Below are positions 24,555-34,993 of a DNA stretch of 64,000 nt, one piece after another (positions within the stretch are counted from its first letter, which is position 1; each line of letters begins with the position of its first letter). This stretch comes from Streptomyces sp. ALI-76-A. Its GTDB lineage: Bacteria > Actinomycetota > Actinomycetes > Streptomycetales > Streptomycetaceae. The position numbers were made by a program, and so were the translations under genes. The DNA is taken from the NCBI RefSeq assembly GCF_030287445.1, contig NZ_JASVWB010000002.1, positions 3,472,001 to 3,536,000 on the forward strand, read 5' to 3'. The notes below the pieces were generated by a model that made no database searches, had not been told where the DNA came from, and saw only the letters and a program-made list of their open reading frames with translations.

Positions 24555-26399
24555 GTGCGCGACTCCGGCACCGGAAGCACGGGAAACACCGCACAGCCGT
24601 CCAGACGGACCCTCCTCGCCACCACCGCCGCCGCGGGCGTCACCGCCGCCCTGGCCGCCGGCGGGACCGCGTACGCCGCCACCTCCGACGACAGACGGCT
24701 GCGCGCCCTGATCTCCCGCATGTCCCTGGAGGAGAAGGTCGGCCAGCTCTTCGTGACGCGGGTGTACGGCCACTCGGCCACCGCCCCCGACCAGGCAGAC
24801 ATCGACGCCAACCTCAAGGAGCTGGGTGTCCGCACGGCCGCCGAGCTGATCGCGCGGTACCGGGTCGGCGGGATCATCTACTTCACCTGGGCGCACAACA
24901 CCCGCGACCCACACCAGATCGCGGACCTGTCGAACGGCATCCAGCAGGCGTCCCTGGAGCGGCCGCGCGGCCTGCCCGTGCTCATCTCCACCGACCAGGA
25001 ACACGGCGCCGTGTGCCGGATCGGCGAGCCCGCCACCCTGTTCCCGGGCGCGATGGCCCTCGGCGCCGGCCGGTCGCGGTCCGACGCCCGCGCCCTCGGC
25101 CGGATCGCCGGGCGGGAGCTGCGCGCGATGGGCGTGCGGCAGAACTACTCCCCGGTCGCCGACGTGAACGTCAACCCGGCCAACCCGGTCATCGGTGTGC
25201 GCTCCTTCGGCTCCGAACCGGAGGCGGTGGCCGCCCTGGTGGCCGCCGAGGTCGCCGGGTACCAGGGGGCGAAGGTCGCCGCGACGGCCAAGCACTTCCC
25301 CGGGCACGGCGACACCGCCGTGGACAGCCACTACGGCTTCCCGGTGATCACCCACAGCCGCGCGCAGTGGGAGGAGCTGGACGCCGTTCCCTTCCGGGCG
25401 GCGATCCGGGCCGGCATCGACTCGGTCATGACGGCGCACATCCAGTTCCCGGCCCTCGACGACTCCGGCGACCCGGCCACCCTCTCGCACCCGATCCTCA
25501 CCGGCATCCTGCGCGGCGAACTCGGCTACGACGGGGTCGTGGTGACCGACTCCCTCGGCATGGAGGGCGTCCGCACCAAGTACGGCGACGACCGCGTGCC
25601 CGTGCTCGCGCTCAAGGCCGGCGTGGACCAGCTCCTCAACCCGCCCTCCCTGGACGTCGCGTGGAACGCCGTGCTGAAGGCCGTGCGGGACGGCGAGCTG
25701 ACCGAGCGGCGGCTCGACGCGTCGGTGCTGCGGATCCTGCGGCTCAAGGCGAAGCTGCGGCTGTTCGAGGAGCCGTACGTCGGCCAGGGCGGGGTCACCC
25801 GCACGGTCGGCATCCCGGCGCACCTGGCGGCGGCCGACCGGATCGCCGGGCGGACGACCACGCTGCTGGTGAACGAGGGGAACCTGCTGCCGCTCTCCCG
25901 CCACCGGCACCCCCGGCTGCTCGTCGTCGGCGCGGATCCCGCCTCGCCGTCGGGGACGACCGGGCCGCCCACCGGCGTCCTCGCGGGCGCGCTCACCGAG
26001 CTGGGCTTCACGGCCACCGCCCTGTCGACCGGCACGGCGCCCTCGGCCGCCACCGTCGCCCGGGCCGTCGCGGCGGCGCGGGAGGTGGACGCGGTGGTGG
26101 TGGGAACGTACAACGTCACGGCGGCCGGTTCCCAGAAGACGCTGGTCGAGCAGCTGGTGGCGACGGGCAGGCCGGTGGTGGCGGTGGCGCTGCGCAACCC
26201 GTACGACGTGGCGCAGCTGCCGTCCGTGCCGGCCTGTCTGGCGGCGTACTCCTGGACCGACGTCGAACTGCGGGCGGCGGCCCGGGTGATCGCGGGACGG
26301 GTCGACCCGCGCGGGAGGCTGCCGGTGCCGGTGCAGCGGGCGGATGATCCGGCGAAGGTGCTGTATCCGGTCGGGCACGGGCTGTCTTACCAGACGTAG
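24555..26399 (+). CDS. nagZ: exported GH3 beta-N-acetylhexosaminidase (NagZ-like)
   Basis: Glycoside hydrolase family 3 enzyme of 614 residues that likely releases N-acetylglucosamine from chitin or peptidoglycan fragments. The NagZ signature KHFPGHGDTAVDSHYG is at about 246-261, with the Asp-Ser-His catalytic dyad at 257-259; the nucleophile is D332 in VVVTDSLGMEGV. The C-terminal alpha/beta domain of longer GH3 proteins is present. The N terminus has a Tat-like signal (SRRTLLATTAAAGVTAALAAGG, Ala-rich end TAYAA), so it is secreted. The start is GTG at 24555 with AAGGAG five bases upstream. An ordinary beta-glucosidase is less likely, because it lacks the DSH dyad. Confidence 0.88.
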   Translation: MRDSGTGSTGNTAQPSRRTLLATTAAAGVTAALAAGGTAYAATSDDRRLRALISRMSLEEKVGQLFVTRVYGHSATAPDQADIDANLKELGVRTAAELIARYRVGGIIYFTWAHNTRDPHQIADLSNGIQQASLERPRGLPVLISTDQEHGAVCRIGEPATLFPGAMALGAGRSRSDARALGRIAGRELRAMGVRQNYSPVADVNVNPANPVIGVRSFGSEPEAVAALVAAEVAGYQGAKVAATAKHFPGHGDTAVDSHYGFPVITHSRAQWEELDAVPFRAAIRAGIDSVMTAHIQFPALDDSGDPATLSHPILTGILRGELGYDGVVVTDSLGMEGVRTKYGDDRVPVLALKAGVDQLLNPPSLDVAWNAVLKAVRDGELTERRLDASVLRILRLKAKLRLFEEPYVGQGGVTRTVGIPAHLAAADRIAGRTTTLLVNEGNLLPLSRHRHPRLLVVGADPASPSGTTGPPTGVLAGALTELGFTATALSTGTAPSAATVARAVAAAREVDAVVVGTYNVTAAGSQKTLVEQLVATGRPVVAVALRNPYDVAQLPSVPACLAAYSWTDVELRAAARVIAGRVDPRGRLPVPVQRADDPAKVLYPVGHGLSYQT

Positions 26400-26461
26400 A
26401 CCTCATACGCCACACAATCGGCGTACCACCCCCAAAAGGCGCAAAGCACCCCGCGTGTCTG

Positions 26462-26488
26462 GCGTGACCCCGTCCCGGCGGGTCACGC
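26462..26488. terminator. 9-bp hairpin between GH3 and lipoprotein genes
   Basis: GCGTGACCC (26462-26470) pairs with 26480-26488 over 9 bases. It lies 21 bases before the lipoprotein start; it may end the GH3 message or act as an operator or translation control for the next gene. Confidence 0.45.
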
Positions 26489-26508
26489 TGGGCGGGGGTG
26501 TCGGGGGG

Positions 26509-27153
26509 ATGGCGATGTGGCAGAGATGGTCCGTGCGGGCGGTGTGCGCCCTGTCGGCGCTGCTCGTCGCCCTGCTGGCGGGCTGCCAGGGACCCGGTTC
26601 GGCGGGCGGCGGGGAGGACGGCCGGCTGGGGGGCTCGACATCGGCGGCACCGACCCGGCCCTCCGGGTACGGCGTGGTGTTCCTCGCGGTCGACGAGTGC
26701 AGCTCCTTCGGAACGACCAGCTTCACCGAGGTCGCCTGCACCAGCGAGCGGGCGGCGGCCCGGGTGGTGGCGCGGCACGACGGCGCGGTGGGCGACGGTC
26801 CGCCCTGCCCGGCGACCACGGACTTCGTCCTGCACATCAGCGAGCAGAGCCCGGCGTCGGACGAGGACGGCGACGGGGCCGTGCCGCGCGGCTACGCCTG
26901 TATGCGCAACCTGGCGCCGCCGCATCCCGGCGACCCGGGCGGCGGGGGCGGTCCCCGCACCATCGTCGGCGACTGCGTCTACGGCCTGGGCGACGGACAG
27001 GTGCGGGAGACCGCGTGCGACGGCACGGGCGTGAAGAAGCCGCAGTACAAGGTGACGAAGGCCGTCGACAGCCGGGCGAAGTGCCCGTTGTCGACGGCCC
27101 TGTACGTCCAGCTCGGCGGCGAACAGCCGGTGGGCTGCGCCCGGCCGGTGTGA
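26509..27153 (+). CDS. Cys-rich lipoprotein of unknown function
   Basis: A 214-residue predicted lipoprotein. After a charged N terminus and the hydrophobic stretch VCALSALLVALLAGCQG it has a lipobox LLAGC, so it should be cleaved and anchored to the outer face of the membrane. The mature part has a Gly/Ser/Pro linker and then a domain with six further cysteines (CSSFG, ACTSE, CPATT, YACMRN, DCVYGL and others), suggesting disulfides. I recognise no family. ATG at 26509 or 26515 both fit the G-rich ribosome site. It is convergent with the S37 peptidase, 37 bases apart. Confidence 0.8.
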   Translation: MAMWQRWSVRAVCALSALLVALLAGCQGPGSAGGGEDGRLGGSTSAAPTRPSGYGVVFLAVDECSSFGTTSFTEVACTSERAAARVVARHDGAVGDGPPCPATTDFVLHISEQSPASDEDGDGAVPRGYACMRNLAPPHPGDPGGGGGPRTIVGDCVYGLGDGQVRETACDGTGVKKPQYKVTKAVDSRAKCPLSTALYVQLGGEQPVGCARPV

Positions 27154-27190
27154 CCCCGAGGGGTGTCGACGGCCGGGCGCGGCGACGGGA

Positions 27191-28633
27191 TTACGGCCGC
27201 AGGGCGGGCTCCCGCTCCACGTCACGCTTGTCCAGCTTGGCGTCGTACCTCGCCAGCGGTCTCGCCACCGACGGGTCGGCCTGGACGGACGCGGGCGCCA
27301 CTCCGGCCCACTCCAGGATCCTGGCCGTGGCCAGCGCCTTCTGGCCGGGGACCAGACCGGCCACGTTCGCGCCGTGGTTGAGGCCGGGGGCGGTGAAGAC
27401 GTACGAGTCCTTCGCGCCCTTGCCCAGGCGGAACGGCTCCGCGCCCCAGGGGTCGTTCTCGCCGTAGACGAAGAGCATCCGCCGGGCGTTGTGCTTCACC
27501 CAGGTGTCCACGTCCCGCATGACGAACGGCTGGAACCTCATCGGGATGGAGCGCGGGACGAAGTTGCGGGGCGGCTGGTAGCCGTAGCGGATGTACTGCT
27601 TCTCGATGTGCGGGAAGCGGATCGTCGGCGCGCCCAGCTGGGTGCCCGCCTGGTAGTAGTACGGCGTGTACGGCGACAGCCCCTGGTCCGCGTAGAACGA
27701 GAACCCGGAGATGGTGTCGATCGAGGTCCAGATCTCGTCGTCGGTCGCGTTCTTCGCGTCCGCCGGGATCGAGTCGCAGTCGGAGAGCAGGCTGTACTGC
27801 CAGAAGCCCCAGACGTAGTCGAGGACGACCGCCTCGTAGGCCCGGTCCAGGCTGCCGACGGTGTCGAAGGTGAGGCCGTTCTCCGCCGCGTACGCCGCGT
27901 ACTTCTTCTCCAGGGGCTCGCGGCGCACCAGCGCCTCGCGCTGGACCGCGTTCAGCCGGTCGCGGCACTCCTTGGTGCCGACGGTGGCGAAGAAGCGGTC
28001 GTAGGCCGAGTCCTCGTCGTTCACGACGTCGTTGGGGGCGACGTAGGCGACGACGCCGTCCATGTCACGGGGGTGGAAGCGCTCGTAGTAGGTGGCGGTC
28101 ATGCCGCCCTTGGAGCCGCCCGTGGAGATCCACTTCTTGGGGTAGATCTTCTTCAGAGCCTTGAAGATGCGGTGCTGGTCAGTGGCGGCCTGCCAGATGT
28201 CCAGCTTGGTCCAGTCGGCCGGGGCCGGCCGGGACGGGGTGAAGAAGCGGTACTCCATGGAGACCTGGTTGCCGTCCACGATCTGGGTGGGTTCGCGGCG
28301 TCCGGGGTTCGTGGAGACGTTGTAGCCGCCGGTGTAGAAGACCGTCGGACGCGAGACGTCCTTGTGCAGCACGGTGATCCGCTGCTGGAACGTGCCCTGG
28401 GACGGCTTCCGGTGGTCGACCGGCTGGGTGTAGTTCAGGACGAAGAAGCGGTACCCGGGGTACGCCTTCTCCTCGATCAGGCTCATCCCCGGGACGGAGA
28501 GGAGCTGGTCCTTGATGTCCGTGGCCGCGGTGGTGCCGGTGGCCTCCGGCTCGGCGGCGGTGGCCGCTCCGGCCGTGCCCAGTGTGCTTATGAGCACCGT
28601 GAGCGTCAGCAGCCATCTGAGCGCCTTGCGCAT
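27191..28633 (-). CDS. secreted S37-family (PS-10) tripeptidyl peptidase
   Basis: Secreted serine peptidase of 480 residues. The signal peptide MRKALRWLLTLTVLISTLGTAGAATAA is clear. The alpha/beta-hydrolase nucleophile elbow is GGSKGGMT with S174, in ISTGGSKGGMTATYYERFHP, the pattern of the Streptomyces PS-10/S37 family; the Asp is probably in GENDPWGAEPF and the His in APGLNHGANV. It would trim tripeptides or proline-containing peptides outside the cell. The start is ATG at 28633 with GGGGAGG upstream; the stop is TAA. It is transcribed toward the lipoprotein gene. Confidence 0.88.
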   Translation of the reverse strand: MRKALRWLLTLTVLISTLGTAGAATAAEPEATGTTAATDIKDQLLSVPGMSLIEEKAYPGYRFFVLNYTQPVDHRKPSQGTFQQRITVLHKDVSRPTVFYTGGYNVSTNPGRREPTQIVDGNQVSMEYRFFTPSRPAPADWTKLDIWQAATDQHRIFKALKKIYPKKWISTGGSKGGMTATYYERFHPRDMDGVVAYVAPNDVVNDEDSAYDRFFATVGTKECRDRLNAVQREALVRREPLEKKYAAYAAENGLTFDTVGSLDRAYEAVVLDYVWGFWQYSLLSDCDSIPADAKNATDDEIWTSIDTISGFSFYADQGLSPYTPYYYQAGTQLGAPTIRFPHIEKQYIRYGYQPPRNFVPRSIPMRFQPFVMRDVDTWVKHNARRMLFVYGENDPWGAEPFRLGKGAKDSYVFTAPGLNHGANVAGLVPGQKALATARILEWAGVAPASVQADPSVARPLARYDAKLDKRDVEREPALRP

Positions 28634-28741
28634 GCACCCTCCCCTGTGAAGTACATATGTGCGCCGGAAGCTAGCGGAGCAAGTGGCCCCGGCACCAGGG
28701 GAACTGACGGGTCGATGGGGAAAACCCTCTGTGCGGACCGG

Positions 28742-29131
28742 TCACAGGCGGACCCAGCCGGAGTCGACGGACCGTCCGCCCACCGCGCCCTTCACCCGCA
28801 CGCGCCGCTGGCCGGCGTGCGTCTCCACCGGCCCCGCGCGGCGCTTGTACAGCCCCTCGTCGTCCACCGGGCGCAGACCTCGTGCCTGGACGCTGACCAT
28901 CATGTAGCGCCGGGTGCCCGGGTTCTTGGCCAGGGTGAGCGCGCAGACCCAGCCGCGCCGCTTGTAGACCTGCACGGAACCGGTCGAGAACGTGAGGGTC
29001 CTGACCTTGCGTCCGGCGCAGGACGAGGCGGCGGCCTGCGCCTCGCCCGGTGCGGCGACCGCGAGCAGGCCGGAGGCGGTCAGCACGGCCATCCCGAGCG
29101 CGAGCCGCCGCCGTATCGCACCACAGTCCAC
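28742..29131 (-). CDS. small secreted protein
   Basis: A 129-residue exported protein. From GTG at 29131 (GGGAGG seven bases upstream) it has a signal sequence, RRRLALGMAVLTASGLLAVAAPGEAQAA, and a mature part of about 95 residues with two cysteines (SSCAGRK, WVCALTL) that could form one disulfide. The rest is short beta-rich sequence (RTLTFSTGSVQVYKRRGWV). I do not recognise the family. It follows the ABC exporter by 100 bases in the same orientation and may be transcribed from its own promoter. Confidence 0.75.
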   Translation of the reverse strand: MDCGAIRRRLALGMAVLTASGLLAVAAPGEAQAAASSCAGRKVRTLTFSTGSVQVYKRRGWVCALTLAKNPGTRRYMMVSVQARGLRPVDDEGLYKRRAGPVETHAGQRRVRVKGAVGGRSVDSGWVRL

Positions 29132-29232
29132 TGTCGTCCCTCCCGCCACACCGACCGACGTACAGGTGTACGGACGCGACACGTGTGTCGGACGGTTGCG
29201 CGACCGTCACGCGGACTCGCGGCCCGGGGTGC

Positions 29233-32200
29233 TCACTGGGCGGCGCCGACCGGCTCCTCCGGCTCGGGGGCGCCCACGAACGTCCGCCACAGCTCGGCGT
29301 ACCGCCCGCCCCGGGCCAGCAGTTCGTCGTGCGTGCCGTCCTCGGCGACCCGGCCCCGGTCCATCAGCACCACCCGGTCCGCGCGGGCGGCGGTGGTGAG
29401 CCGGTGGGCGACCACGAGGGTCGTACGGCGGCCCGCGATGCGGTCGGTGGCCTGGTTGACCTGGGCCTCGGTGGCCAGGTCCAGGGCCGCGGTGGCCTCG
29501 TCGAGCAGCAGCACGTCCGGGTCGACGAGTTCGGCGCGGGCCAGGGCGATCAGCTGGCGCTGGCCCGCCGAGAGGTTGCGGCCGCGTTCGGCGACCTCGT
29601 GCAGGTAGCCGCCCTCCAGCGTGGCGATCATCTCGTGCGCGCCGACCGTGCGGGCCGCCGCCTCCACCTCGGCGTCGGTGGCGCCCGGCCGGCCGTAGGC
29701 GATGGCGTCGCGGACGGTGCCCTGGAAGAGGTACGCCTCCTGCGGGACGACCCCGAGGCGGTGGCGGTACGCGGTGAGGCCGAGGTCGCGCAGGTCCATG
29801 CCGTCGACGGTCACCCGGCCGCTCGTCGGGTCGTAGAAGCGGGCGACCAGCTTCACCAGGGTCGACTTGCCGGCGCCGGTCTCACCGACGAAGGCGACCG
29901 TCTGCCCGGCGGGGATGCGCAGGTCGATGCCGCCGAGCGCCTCCTCGTCGTCGCCGTACCGGAAGTGCACGTCCTCGAAGGCGATGTCGCCGCGCAGGGA
30001 GGTGACGTCCAGCGGCTTGTCCGGGGCCTTGGTGGAGGTGGGCTCCTGGAGCAGCTCCTGGATGCGGCCCAGCGAGACGCTCGCCTGCTGGTAGCCGTCG
30101 AAGACCTGGGAGAGCTGCTGGACGGGGGCGAAGAACAGGTCGATGTAGAGCAGGTACGCGACCAGCGCGCCGGTGGTGAGCGTCGCGTCGTCCACCCGGC
30201 CCGCGCCCGCGACCAGGACGGCCGCCGCGGCCACCGACGACAGGAACTGCACGAAGGGGAAGTAGACCGAGATCAGCCACTGGCCCCGGATACGCGCCTG
30301 GCGGTAGCTGTCGCTGCGCTCCGCGAACCGCGCCCCGCCGTCCCGCTCGCGCCGGAAGGCCTGCACGATCCGCAGCCCGGACACCGACTCCTGGAGGTCG
30401 GCGTTGACCACCGACACTCGCTCGCGGGCCAGTTCGTACGCCTTCACGCTCGCCCGGCGGAAGAAGAAGGTGCCGACGATCAGCGGGGGCAGGGTCGCGA
30501 ACACGACGAGCGCGAGTTCGACGTCGATCACCAGCAGGGCGCCCATGATGCCGAAGAACGTGACGACCGAGACGAACGCGGTGACCAGGCCGGTCTGCAG
30601 GAAGGTGGAGAGGGCGTCGACGTCCGTCGTCATCCGCGTCATGATCCGGCCGGTCAGCTCGCGCTCGTAGTAGTCGAGCCCGAGCCGCTGGAGCTGGGCG
30701 AAGATCTTCAGCCGCAGGGCGTACAGGACCCGCTCGCCGGTGCGGCCGGTCATCCGGGTCTCGCCGATCTGCGCGGCCCACTGGATCCCGACGGCGACCA
30801 GGGCGAGCAGGGACGCGGCCCAGACCGCGCCCAGCGCCATCCGGCTGACGCCGTCGTCGATGCCGTGCCTGATCATCACCGGGAGCAGGAGCCCCATGCC
30901 GGCGTCCACCGCGACCAGGCCGAGACTGACCAGGAGCGGGAGACCGAAGCCCCGCAGCAGCCGGCGCAGGCCGTACGACTCCTCGGGCATGACCGCCCGG
31001 GCCTCGTCGATGTCGGGGGTGTCGGCCGCCGGGGGCAGCGCCTCGACCTGGGCGAGGAGTTCGGGGGTGGCCGGGGTGCCGGCCAGCGCGAGGTCCTTCG
31101 GCTCGCGGTCACCGGTCCACAGCCGGGGCGTCACCCCGCGCTCGGCGTCGAACTCGGCGTCCAGTTCCTCCCGTACGGAGGTGTCCTCGGCCGGTGCCGC
31201 GGGCCGGGTGTGGCCCGGGGAGACGCCGCCCAGCTCGTCCGGGTCGGTGAGGAGACGGCGGTAGAGGGCGGAGCGCTGCTGGAGCTCCTCGTGCGTACCG
31301 ATGTCGGCGAGCCGGCCGGCGTCCAGGACGGCGATGCGGTCGGCGAGGTTGAGGGTGGAGCGGCGGTGGGCGATCAGCAGGGTCGTCCGGCCCCGCATGA
31401 CCTGCTGGAGGGCCTGGTGGATCTCGTGCTCGACGCGGGCGTCCACGGCGGAGGTGGCGTCGTCGAGCACCAGCAGGCGCGGGTCGGTGAGCAGGGCCCG
31501 GGCGAGCGCGATGCGCTGGCGCTGGCCGCCGGACAGGGTGAGTCCGTGCTCGCCGACCTTGGTGTCGTAGCCGTCGGGCAGCTCGGCGATGAAACGGTCC
31601 GCCTGGGCGGCGCGGGCGGCGCTCTCGATCTCCTCCTGGGAGGCGCCCGGGCGGCCGTACGCGATGTTCTCGCGGACCGTGTCGGAGAAGAGGAAGGAGT
31701 CCTCGGGGACCAGGCCGATCGCGGCGCGCAGCGAGTCGAGGGTGAGCTCGCGCACGTCGTGACCGCCGACGAGGACGGCGCCGTGCGTCACGTCGTAGAA
31801 GCGCGGCAGCAGCAGGGAGACGGTGGACTTGCCGGAGCCGGAGGAGCCGACGACGGCGAGGGTCTCGCCGGGGCGGATCTCGAAGCTCAGCCCGTCGAGG
31901 ACGGGGCGCTCGTGGTCGTAGCCGAAGGAGACGTCGTCGAACTCGACGCTCGCGGGGGCGTCGGCGGGGAGTTCCTTGGTGCCGTCCTTCATCGACGGCT
32001 CGGTGTCGATCAGCTCCAGGACGCGTTCGGTGCCCGCGCGGGCCTGCTGGCCGACCGTGAGGACCATGGCGAGCATGCGGACGGGGCCGACCAGCTGGGC
32101 GAGGTAGGTGGAGAAGGCGACGAACGTGCCGAGCGTGATGTGCCCGCGGACCGCGAGCCAGCCGCCGAGGGCGAGCATCGCGACCTGGCCGAGGGCCGGG

Positions 32201-32964
32201 ACCGCTTGGAGGGCCGGGGTGTACCGCGAGTTGAAGCGGATGGTGCGCAGGCGTCCGGCGAAGAGGCGGCGGCCGACCTCGCGGAGCTTGCCGGTCTCCT
32301 GGTCCTCCTGCCCGAACCCCTTCACCACGCGGACGCCGCTGACGGCGCCGTCGACCACGCCCGCGACGGCGGCGGCCTGGGCCTGGGCGTACCAGGTGGC
32401 GGGGTGCAGCCTCGTGCGGCTGCGCCGGGCGATCCACCACAGGGCGGGCGCGACGGCCACGGCGACCAGGGTGAGCGGCGGCGACAGCCAGGCCATGATC
32501 ACCAGGGACATCAGGAAGAGCAGGATGTTCCCGATGGTCATCGGGAGCATGAAGAGCAGGCCCTGGATCAGCTGGAGGTCGCTGGTGGCGCGGCCGACGA
32601 CCTGCCCGGTCGACAGCTCGTCCTGGCGGCGGCCGTCGAGGCGGGTGATCGTCCCGAACATCTCCGTGCGCAGGTCGTGCTGGACGTCGAGGGCGAGACG
32701 TCCGCCGTAGTAGCGGCGGACGAAGGTGAGGACGTACACGAGGAGGGCCGCGACGATCAGGGCGCCCGCCCAGGGAGCCATGCCCCGGCTGTGGTCGCCG
32801 ACCACGTCGTCGATGATCACCTTGGTGATCAGGGGGACCACCGCCATGACGGCCATGCCGGCGAGGCTGGAGCCGAGGGCGAGCACGACGTTGCGGGGAT
32901 GGCGCCACGCGTAGCCGGCCAGCCTGCGTGCCCAGCTCTGTGTCTCCCCCTGGTGCGGTGCCAC
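29233..32964 (-). CDS. fused four-domain ABC exporter with one degenerate ATP site
   Basis: A 1243-residue ABC exporter, TMD1-NBD1-linker-TMD2-NBD2. NBD1: Walker A GSSGSGKS (373-380), signature LSGGQ (478-482), Walker B ending in LVLDD so the catalytic Glu is Asp502. NBD2: Walker A GETGAGKS (1027-1034), signature LSAGQ (1131-1135), Walker B LLLDE with E1156. The weak Walker B of NBD1 and the altered signature of NBD2 would meet in one site, as in heterodimeric bacterial exporters (TM287/288 type), here in one chain. A long Asp/Glu/Pro-rich linker (575-665) joins the halves. GTG start at 32964 with GGAGGG. Likely a multidrug or lipid exporter; substrate unknown. Confidence 0.93.
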   Translation of the reverse strand: MAPHQGETQSWARRLAGYAWRHPRNVVLALGSSLAGMAVMAVVPLITKVIIDDVVGDHSRGMAPWAGALIVAALLVYVLTFVRRYYGGRLALDVQHDLRTEMFGTITRLDGRRQDELSTGQVVGRATSDLQLIQGLLFMLPMTIGNILLFLMSLVIMAWLSPPLTLVAVAVAPALWWIARRSRTRLHPATWYAQAQAAAVAGVVDGAVSGVRVVKGFGQEDQETGKLREVGRRLFAGRLRTIRFNSRYTPALQAVPALGQVAMLALGGWLAVRGHITLGTFVAFSTYLAQLVGPVRMLAMVLTVGQQARAGTERVLELIDTEPSMKDGTKELPADAPASVEFDDVSFGYDHERPVLDGLSFEIRPGETLAVVGSSGSGKSTVSLLLPRFYDVTHGAVLVGGHDVRELTLDSLRAAIGLVPEDSFLFSDTVRENIAYGRPGASQEEIESAARAAQADRFIAELPDGYDTKVGEHGLTLSGGQRQRIALARALLTDPRLLVLDDATSAVDARVEHEIHQALQQVMRGRTTLLIAHRRSTLNLADRIAVLDAGRLADIGTHEELQQRSALYRRLLTDPDELGGVSPGHTRPAAPAEDTSVREELDAEFDAERGVTPRLWTGDREPKDLALAGTPATPELLAQVEALPPAADTPDIDEARAVMPEESYGLRRLLRGFGLPLLVSLGLVAVDAGMGLLLPVMIRHGIDDGVSRMALGAVWAASLLALVAVGIQWAAQIGETRMTGRTGERVLYALRLKIFAQLQRLGLDYYERELTGRIMTRMTTDVDALSTFLQTGLVTAFVSVVTFFGIMGALLVIDVELALVVFATLPPLIVGTFFFRRASVKAYELARERVSVVNADLQESVSGLRIVQAFRRERDGGARFAERSDSYRQARIRGQWLISVYFPFVQFLSSVAAAAVLVAGAGRVDDATLTTGALVAYLLYIDLFFAPVQQLSQVFDGYQQASVSLGRIQELLQEPTSTKAPDKPLDVTSLRGDIAFEDVHFRYGDDEEALGGIDLRIPAGQTVAFVGETGAGKSTLVKLVARFYDPTSGRVTVDGMDLRDLGLTAYRHRLGVVPQEAYLFQGTVRDAIAYGRPGATDAEVEAAARTVGAHEMIATLEGGYLHEVAERGRNLSAGQRQLIALARAELVDPDVLLLDEATAALDLATEAQVNQATDRIAGRRTTLVVAHRLTTAARADRVVLMDRGRVAEDGTHDELLARGGRYAELWRTFVGAPEPEEPVGAAQ

Positions 32965-33054
32965 GCGGTGCCCTCCTCGCTACCTGATCTTCCAGAAGGC
33001 ACCAACGCGGCGGGAAGCGGATTTCATCCCTCCGCAACAATCGGGGGAGCGGAT

Positions 33055-34074
33055 TCAGACGCGTACCCGCAAGAAGAGGAACCGGGTCGTCTGCACGGCG
33101 TTCTGGTTGTCGTCGCTGACCAGCAGGACCTTCAGGCGGTCGCCCGCGCGGCCGGTGACCGTCATGCCCTCGATGTTGTCGAGCAGCGGGTTGGGCTGGG
33201 GCTGCTTCGCCGTGGCGCCGAGGGCCGGGCAGTCCGCGATGTCGGCGAGGAGGGTCTTGCTGACCGGGCGGACGCCGGCCTGGCCCGTCAGGTGCTCGAC
33301 GCCGCTGGTGTCCGTGGCGTGCCGGGGGTCGGCCAGGTACAGACGGACCGTGTTGCCGACGCCGGAGGTGAAACCGCGTTCCAGGACGAGCAGGCGGCCG
33401 TCGGGGGTGGCCCGCACCTCGGGGACGCCCAGGCCGGTGTCGGCCCGGTAGGCGTACTGGACGGCGAGCGCGAAGCGGCCGTTCCCGGTCCGCCGCCAGG
33501 TCTGGAAGCGGACGGTGTCCGCGCGGTCGCCGGAGAGGGCGTACTCCATGGACGCGAGCAGGGTGCGTCCGCCGGGGAGCAGCGTCAGCCCCTCGAAGGT
33601 GCCGTTGGGGACGGCTCGGCCGGCCGGGGCGACCCGGAGGGCGGGCGGGACCGGGAGGCGGTCCAGGATCGCGCCGTCGCGGCCGTACCGGCGGATCGAC
33701 GGCTCGCTCTCCGAGGTGATGAGCCGGGTGCCGTCCCGGTCGACCACCAGGCCCTCGGAGTCGAGCGCGGCGCCGTTCTCGTCGGCGAACGGGACGACCC
33801 GGCGGGGCTGGAGGGTCCTGGCGTCCAGGCCGAACAGGGACGACCGGTCGGAGAGGGCGGCCAGTGAGCCGTCCTCGTCCACCGCGAGCGCGGAGAGGTT
33901 GCCGACGAAGGTGCCCTCGTACGCCGTCTTGTCGAGCGCGTCCGAGAAGCGGTCGAGGGAGACGGCGGACGAGCAGGCATGGCCCTGTCCGGCACTGGCG
34001 GGCGTGGCGGCGGACAGGCACGTGGCCGCCGCCACGGCCGCGGTGGTGGTCGCGAGGACGGTTCTCAGTCGCAT
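33055..34074 (-). CDS. secreted phytase-like esterase (PF13449-type)
   Basis: A secreted protein of 339 residues with an esterase-like-of-phytase propeller domain: repeats such as NLSALAVDEDGSLAALSDRSSLFGLDA, GTFEGLTLLPGGRTLLASMEYAL and LLDNIEGMTVTG are typical. The signal peptide RLRTVLATTTAAVAAATCLSAATPASAG ends near residue 30. The ATG at 34074 is favoured; the frame is open 18 codons upstream to 34128 but no start there has a ribosome site. Hydrolytic function is annotated by family only; no catalytic residue set is established. It lies 61 bases from the beta-lactamase-fold gene in the same direction. Confidence 0.75.
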   Translation of the reverse strand: MRLRTVLATTTAAVAAATCLSAATPASAGQGHACSSAVSLDRFSDALDKTAYEGTFVGNLSALAVDEDGSLAALSDRSSLFGLDARTLQPRRVVPFADENGAALDSEGLVVDRDGTRLITSESEPSIRRYGRDGAILDRLPVPPALRVAPAGRAVPNGTFEGLTLLPGGRTLLASMEYALSGDRADTVRFQTWRRTGNGRFALAVQYAYRADTGLGVPEVRATPDGRLLVLERGFTSGVGNTVRLYLADPRHATDTSGVEHLTGQAGVRPVSKTLLADIADCPALGATAKQPQPNPLLDNIEGMTVTGRAGDRLKVLLVSDDNQNAVQTTRFLFLRVRV

Positions 34075-34135
34075 GGACGTCACCGTAGGAGGGGCCGGTG
34101 ACGTCCGGGAGACCGGCTGGTGAAGCATCGGGACG

Positions 34136-34993
34136 TCAGCTCGCGGCGAGGTCCCGGTGGATGACCTTGGCCACGCCCTGGATGGTCGTGATGCCGTAGT
34201 TCATGGTGCTGTTGCCGTGCGTGAGGACGGTGATCACATAGTCGTGGCCGTTGCCCTTGAACGCGCCGACGCTGTGCACCCGCCAGCCGTTGGTGGCCCG
34301 CTGGAGCCAGCCGTTCTTGACCGCCACGGAGACGCCGGACGGCACTCCGTACGGCGTTCCCCAGCGCTGGGAGGAGACCACCTGGCCCATCAGCTTGATG
34401 ATGTAGGCGCGGGAGTTGTCGCTCAGGACCGTGTTCTTCGCGGTGATCAGCTTGAGCAGCTTCTGCTGGTCGGTGACGGTGATCTGGGTCAGCCCCCAGT
34501 AGCCGTTCGCGCCGGGCTTGGTCTGGGTCATGCCGGCCGCGGTGAGGAAGCCCTTGATCTTGGTCATGCCCAGCTGCTTCCACAGCGTGCTGGTCGCGGC
34601 GTTGTCCGACTTGGTGATCATGGCCTTGGCGAGGGTGGTCTCGCGGTCGGTGAGATAGCGGTTGTGCTTCTTCGCGTCCCACAGCAGCGCGGCGAGGACG
34701 GTGACCTTGACGACGCTGGCGGAGTCGAAGGCGGTCGACGCGCGCAGGGTGCAGGTCGTGTTGGTGGTGCGGTCGTGGAGGCCGACGGCGATCGTGCCCT
34801 TGCGGGTGGCGAGGGCCGCGGTGATGTCCTTCTTCAGCTTGGCGGCGAGGCCCGCCTTGGCGGACGTGCAACTGACGGTCGGTGTGGCGGCGGCGGCCGG
34901 TGCGGCGGCGGCCACGAGGGGCAGCAGGAGGCCGGCACCCACGCCGGCCGCCACCACTCTCGCGCGTCTGGGTATCCCGTGAGTCATGTGCAT
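34136..34993 (-). CDS. exported beta-lactamase-fold serine hydrolase
   Basis: A 285-residue class A beta-lactamase/transpeptidase-fold protein with a signal peptide (ARVVAAGVGAGLLLPLVAAAAPAAAA). The three catalytic boxes are present as SVVK (93-96), SDN (129-131) and KNG (226-228); the last is KTG in true class A enzymes. The Glu-x-x-Leu-Asn omega loop of beta-lactamases is not obvious. It is thus more likely a peptidoglycan carboxypeptidase or other serine hydrolase than a resistance gene. ATG at 34993 or 34987; no ribosome site precedes either, and an inverted repeat TGAGTCA/TGACTCA (34980-35002) straddles the start. Confidence 0.83.
   Translation of the reverse strand: MHMTHGIPRRARVVAAGVGAGLLLPLVAAAAPAAAATPTVSCTSAKAGLAAKLKKDITAALATRKGTIAVGLHDRTTNTTCTLRASTAFDSASVVKVTVLAALLWDAKKHNRYLTDRETTLAKAMITKSDNAATSTLWKQLGMTKIKGFLTAAGMTQTKPGANGYWGLTQITVTDQQKLLKLITAKNTVLSDNSRAYIIKLMGQVVSSQRWGTPYGVPSGVSVAVKNGWLQRATNGWRVHSVGAFKGNGHDYVITVLTHGNSTMNYGITTIQGVAKVIHRDLAAS

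Noticed and set aside
29050..33867. A 1605-codon plus-strand open frame
   Set aside because: It is antisense to the ABC exporter and esterase genes; its Arg/Gly/Val/Ala/Asp-rich sequence has no family motif, and such frames are the usual shadow of high-GC genes.
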